From Leucobacter_A sp035514995 (GTDB taxonomy: Bacteria; Actinomycetota; Actinomycetes; Actinomycetales; Microbacteriaceae): 9,748 bases of DNA. The notes below the pieces were generated by a model that was not told the DNA's origin, did no database searches, and saw only the letters and a list, made by a program, of their open reading frames with translations. Shown here piece by piece: positions 7,612-9,748 of the stretch. The position numbers and the translations under genes are program-made. The first letter of the stretch is position 1. The number at the start of each line of letters is the position of its first letter. The stretch covers positions 1-9,748 of the forward strand of contig DATJCC010000070.1 in assembly GCA_035514995.1 (NCBI GenBank). The letters run 5' to 3'.

Positions 7612-7637
7612 TACGCTCAGGCCATAACTTGTAGACT
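7607..7637 (+). promoter_or_regulatory. Probable aspS promoter giving a leaderless transcript
   Basis: TAGACT at 7632-7637 fits the actinobacterial TANNNT -10 pattern and ends 6 nt before the GTG start at 7644. This is the spacing expected when transcription begins at the start codon itself. A possible -35, TTGAAT (7607-7612), is 19 nt away, slightly long. No ribosome binding site precedes the GTG. Confidence 0.5.
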
Positions 7638-7643
7638 AGTCGT

Positions 7644-8987
7644 GTGAATGAACGTGTATTAATTAAAGACCTTACCGCGCTAGAAGAAGGGCCCGTAAGC
7701 GTTTCGGGCTGGGTTGAGAAGGTGCGCGATCAACGCTACGTGCAATTTGTGATACTTCGCGATGAGAGCGGGGTTGTGCAGCTGGTGAATGGTGATGTGC
7801 TCCGTGAGCCAGATCCAGAAAACCCCAATTCTGAAGTTCTTCTAAGCAAAACAGATGCAATCGCTCATTTAGAGCTCGGTTCTTTTGTCACAGTGACAGG
7901 CAAACTAGAGCACAATGAGCGGGTGAAGCTCGGCGGTGTTGAAATTCAAATCGACACAATCGATGTAGTCAGCCACGCTCTACCCGAGACTCGCACAACA
8001 CCAGAATCGCACATCGATGTTCGCCTAGATTGGAGATTTCTAGATCTTCGTGGGCCCGAACAAAACCTGATTTTCAGAGTGCAGACCACCTTCGAACACG
8101 CTTTAAGACAGGTTTGGATAGACCACGACTTTATTGAGATTCACACTCCAAAACTTATGGCATCAGCGTCAGAGTCTCGTGCTGAACTTTTTGAGGTTGA
8201 ATATTTTGAGGGCAAAGCATACCTTGCCCAGAGCCCACAGTTTTACAAACAAATGGCACAGGCAGCAGGTTTTGGAGGGATCTTTGAGATCGCTCCAGCC
8301 TTTCGCGCTGACCCGTCGTTTACTTCGCGTCACGCAACTGAATTCACATCGATCGACACTGAGATTAGCTGGGTTGACTCTCACGAAGACGTGATGGAAT
8401 TACACGAAGAGTTAATAGTTGCAGGTATTAGCGCAGTTAAAGAAAAACACGGCGAAGCCATAAAAAAGGCGTTTAAAGTAGACCTTCAAGTACCTGAGCG
8501 GCCCTTCCCTCGGATTCCTTTAGCTGAAGCAAAAGAAATCGTTAAAGAGCGCGGCTACGAGGTACCGCGCCAAGATGCTGACATGGATCCTGAAGGTGAG
8601 CGTCAAATCTCAGCTTATGTGAAAGAAAAATACGGTCACGATTTCGTGTTTTTAACTGACTACCACGCCTCGATACGGCCGTTTTATCATATGCGTGATG
8701 AAGAAAACGGTGAACTTACAAAGAGTTACGATTTAATATATCGCGGCACCGAGATTTCTACCGGCGCTCAGCGCGAACACCGGATCGAGATACTCGAAAA
8801 GCAGGCTCTTGAAAAAGGCCTAGATTTAAAAGAGCTCGATTTTTATTTGGACTTCTTCAGATACGGAATTCCACCCCACGGAGGTTTTGGTATGGGATTA
8901 AACCGTGTCATGATGCTAATGCTAGAGCAAGCATCGATTAGAGAAGTTACTTTCTTGTTCCGCGGCCCGACGAGACTACTGCCCTAG
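7644..8987 (+). CDS. aspS: Aspartyl-tRNA synthetase, short archaeal/eukaryotic type (possibly aspartate-tRNA(Asn) ligase)
   Basis: This class II synthetase charges tRNA(Asp), and possibly tRNA(Asn), with aspartate in the cytoplasm. At 447 aa it lacks the large inserted domain of the roughly 590-aa bacterial AspRS. An N-terminal OB-fold anticodon-binding domain covers about 15-110 ('VSGWVEKVRD', 20-29). The catalytic core has the flipping-loop stretch ASASESRAELF, then YLAQSPQFYKQ (193-203), motif 2 FRADPSFTSRH (220-230), and motif 3 GFGMGLNRVMM (414-424). These all follow the archaeal pattern. It starts with GTG at 7644, without a ribosome binding site but at leaderless spacing from a -10 element. 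If it also charges tRNA(Asn), the amidotransferase GatCAB would be needed to convert Asp-tRNA(Asn); the window does not show this. AsnRS is less likely given the overall motif set. Its stop is 2 nt from a convergent gene. Confidence 0.92.
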   Translation: MNERVLIKDLTALEEGPVSVSGWVEKVRDQRYVQFVILRDESGVVQLVNGDVLREPDPENPNSEVLLSKTDAIAHLELGSFVTVTGKLEHNERVKLGGVEIQIDTIDVVSHALPETRTTPESHIDVRLDWRFLDLRGPEQNLIFRVQTTFEHALRQVWIDHDFIEIHTPKLMASASESRAELFEVEYFEGKAYLAQSPQFYKQMAQAAGFGGIFEIAPAFRADPSFTSRHATEFTSIDTEISWVDSHEDVMELHEELIVAGISAVKEKHGEAIKKAFKVDLQVPERPFPRIPLAEAKEIVKERGYEVPRQDADMDPEGERQISAYVKEKYGHDFVFLTDYHASIRPFYHMRDEENGELTKSYDLIYRGTEISTGAQREHRIEILEKQALEKGLDLKELDFYLDFFRYGIPPHGGFGMGLNRVMMLMLEQASIREVTFLFRGPTRLLP

Positions 8988-8989
8988 AT

Positions 8990-9292
8990 TTATAGAGTGA
9001 AGTCGATTGCCGATCTTTCTGAAGCAATCGACTTCATTAAACTTATTGCAGGTTGATGCTCAGGGTGTGCCGCGTATTCGGCTAAATCTGTAGAATTCGC
9101 AAAGTCAGCAACGAGCATTAAATCAAAGTTGTCGCCGTCAAAAAGCTCATTACGGTGTACCTGCATGTCTTTAATAACTGAAATTTTAGCTGGTAGTGAC
9201 ATAAGAAGAGCTGTTGCTTTAGCTGCTTGTTCATCGCGCACGCTCTTCGATGCTCCGTTTAATCTCCAGCAAACAATGTGGCGAAGTGTCAT
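8990..9292 (-). CDS. Dabb-domain (stress-responsive alpha/beta-barrel) protein
   Basis: This 100-aa protein is the size of a single Dabb (dimeric alpha-beta barrel) domain. It begins 'TLRHIVCWRL' after the Met, with the family's early RHIV/F-W-R-L strand and His5. It has the later YAAHPEHQ segment (72-79), where Dabb proteins carry a conserved HP.H motif. Family members form small dimeric barrels with varied or unknown roles, so no reaction can be assigned. Its ATG overlaps the stop of the glutaredoxin-like gene as ATGA, so the two are translationally coupled. The ribosome binding site is weak. Its last dozen codons contain a perfect 13-bp inverted repeat that probably serves as the terminator of the opposing aspS. 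Confidence 0.8.
   Translation of the reverse strand: MTLRHIVCWRLNGASKSVRDEQAAKATALLMSLPAKISVIKDMQVHRNELFDGDNFDLMLVADFANSTDLAEYAAHPEHQPAISLMKSIASERSAIDFTL
8998..9040 (+). terminator. Probable aspS terminator hairpin, inside the Dabb gene
   Basis: A perfect 13-bp inverted repeat, TGAAGTCGATTGC (8998-9010) and GCAATCGACTTCA (9024-9036), encloses a 13-nt loop. It can extend outwards by a G-U and an A-U pair. It begins 11 nt after the aspS stop. The following sequence TTAAAC is only weakly T-rich, so it resembles actinobacterial terminators that lack a proper U-tract. On the - strand it would lie before the Dabb stop and has no T-run. Confidence 0.6.
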
Positions 9293-9558
9293 TTTAATTT
9301 CTTTCTTAAGCTAGTCTCTAGCTTTTGACCATCGACAGTCCAATAGCTGTGTCTTTTACCGTTTATCAAAACAACAGGAATGTCTTCAGAGTATTTCTTT
9401 ATCAGCGAGCTCTCATCAAGCATGTTCAGCTCCATAAAATTAATCAAAAGTCCCTCATTTTGTAGCCGTTCAATAAGGGGGTTGATTATCGCACGCGCAT
9501 CATCGCACAGGTGACAATCCGGTTTGGTAATGAATTCAACGGTTACTTTTTTTGCCAC
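9289..9558 (-). CDS. Glutaredoxin-like thiol-redox protein
   Basis: This 89-aa cytoplasmic protein has the glutaredoxin/thioredoxin fold of the DUF836 (GrxB-like) type. The N-terminal strand leads into the redox motif C15-H-L-C18 in 'TKPDCHLCDDARA', and the cis-Pro is Pro61 in DIPVVLINGK. It would reduce or form disulfides; its partner is unknown. Relatives in actinobacteria often lie near heme-synthesis genes, which fits the nearby cytochrome c genes, but that is inference. The start GTG at 9558 is well supported: AAGGTGA sits 4 nt upstream, and an in-frame TAA at 9570-9568 closes the frame just before it. The 3' end overlaps the Dabb gene start by 4 nt. No convincing promoter was seen immediately upstream; the transcript may begin beyond the window. 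Confidence 0.88.
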   Translation of the reverse strand: MAKKVTVEFITKPDCHLCDDARAIINPLIERLQNEGLLINFMELNMLDESSLIKKYSEDIPVVLINGKRHSYWTVDGQKLETSLRKKLK

Positions 9559-9562
9559 AGCT

Positions 9563-9569
9563 TCACCTT
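9563..9569 (-). promoter_or_regulatory. Ribosome binding site of the glutaredoxin-like gene
   Basis: AAGGTGA on the - strand lies 4 nt before the GTG at 9558 and fixes that start. It overlaps a TAA that would end a small upstream - strand ORF, the same stop/ribosome-binding-site arrangement seen between potA and potD. Confidence 0.75.
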
Positions 9570-9570
9570 A

Positions 9571-9720
9571 TTTGCTGACACGCAATTCATTAGTACGGAA
9601 TTCATTTGCACGGGATTCACTAATGCGGAGTTCGCTGACATTATCTTCACAAACGTTGCCTTCACAAACGTTGCCTTCACAGACGTTGCTTTCACAGACG
9701 CAGATTTCAGAAACCTTATA
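9571..9720. repeat. Ten tandem 15-bp units
   Basis: Ten contiguous, gap-free 15-bp units begin at 9571, 9586, 9601, 9616, 9631, 9646, 9661, 9676, 9691 and 9706. Each starts with TTC on the + strand (the first with TTT). Units 9646 and 9661 are identical and 9676 differs from them by two bases; the outer units are more diverged. The 15-bp period keeps all reading frames, and the pattern of change suggests an old coding repeat rather than a recent minisatellite. Confidence 0.9.
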
Positions 9721-9748
9721 AAACTTCATGAGACTCTAACAGAGAGCA
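9571..9748 (+). CDS. Pentapeptide-repeat coding tract, 3' partial, start unresolved (possible gene remnant)
   Basis: In this frame the ten 15-bp units each encode five residues beginning with Phe. The residue two after Phe is Asp or Asn in eight of ten units, the next-following position is small or aliphatic (Thr, Ala, Val, Ile, Leu), and typical units read FTNVA and ADFRN. This is the hallmark of the pentapeptide-repeat family (PF00805), which folds as a right-handed four-sided beta-helix; known members include DNA-mimicking gyrase protectors, but most have no known role. After the repeats the frame continues (residues KLHET) to the window edge. No ATG, GTG or TTG occurs in frame within the repeats. 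The nearest is GTG at 9511, inside the divergent glutaredoxin-like gene and without a ribosome binding site. It could be a genuine gene with a rare start, a decayed remnant, or an antisense shadow of a 53-codon - strand ORF (9568-9729). Confidence 0.4.

Noticed and set aside
9571..9720. CRISPR array or phage attachment repeats
   Set aside because: The units are contiguous 15-mers without spacers and keep a reading frame, so this is a coding-type tandem repeat.
9524..9721. A + strand ORF starting with TTG at 9524, rich in Ser/Leu/Thr repeats
   Set aside because: It is antisense to the start of the glutaredoxin-like gene and is periodic only because of the 15-bp repeats; its residues do not match the pentapeptide pattern, unlike the neighbouring + frame.

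Overview
The window looks like a compact, moderately low-GC actinobacterial chromosome, most likely a streamlined aquatic Microbacteriaceae relative (the Rhodoluna/Aquiluna type). The reasons are the order histidine phosphatase - TlpA/ResA - CcdA - ResB, which is the actinobacterial cytochrome c maturation (System II) cluster; a short archaeal/eukaryotic-type aspartyl-tRNA synthetase; frequent TTG/GTG starts; very short or overlapping gene junctions; and base composition near one half GC by eye. The lineage is inferred from family resemblance, not from a search.

Positions 2-3924 (+ strand) hold a polyamine-type ABC importer operon: ATPase (5' end cut by the window), lipoprotein solute-binding protein, and two permeases. 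A strong stem-loop separates the binding-protein gene from the permease genes and probably sets their relative expression.

Positions 3926-7566 (- strand) hold the cytochrome c maturation operon, read from right to left: histidine phosphatase, membrane-anchored thioredoxin ResA/TlpA, the thiol-electron carrier CcdA, and ResB. CcdA would carry electrons across the membrane to ResA, which keeps apocytochrome cysteines reduced. ResB normally works with CcsA to deliver and attach heme. CcsA usually follows resB, but here resB runs straight into the importer operon, so CcsA is missing from its usual place.

Positions 7644-8987 (+ strand) hold the AspRS gene, divergent from the phosphatase and probably transcribed without a leader. 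It converges on a two-gene - strand unit, a glutaredoxin-like protein (9289-9558) followed by a small Dabb-domain protein (8990-9292), joined by an ATGA overlap. In both convergent gene pairs the stop codons are 1-2 nt apart, and the terminator-like hairpin lies inside the 3' end of the opposing coding sequence.

Positions 9571-9748 carry ten tandem 15-bp units. In one + frame they read as a canonical pentapeptide-repeat solenoid with a Phe in every unit. That frame has no ordinary start codon near the repeat and runs off the window. The exactly opposed - frame is also open and has an ATG start, so which strand codes, if either, is the main puzzle here. I saw no tRNA, rRNA, CRISPR array, insertion sequence or riboswitch.
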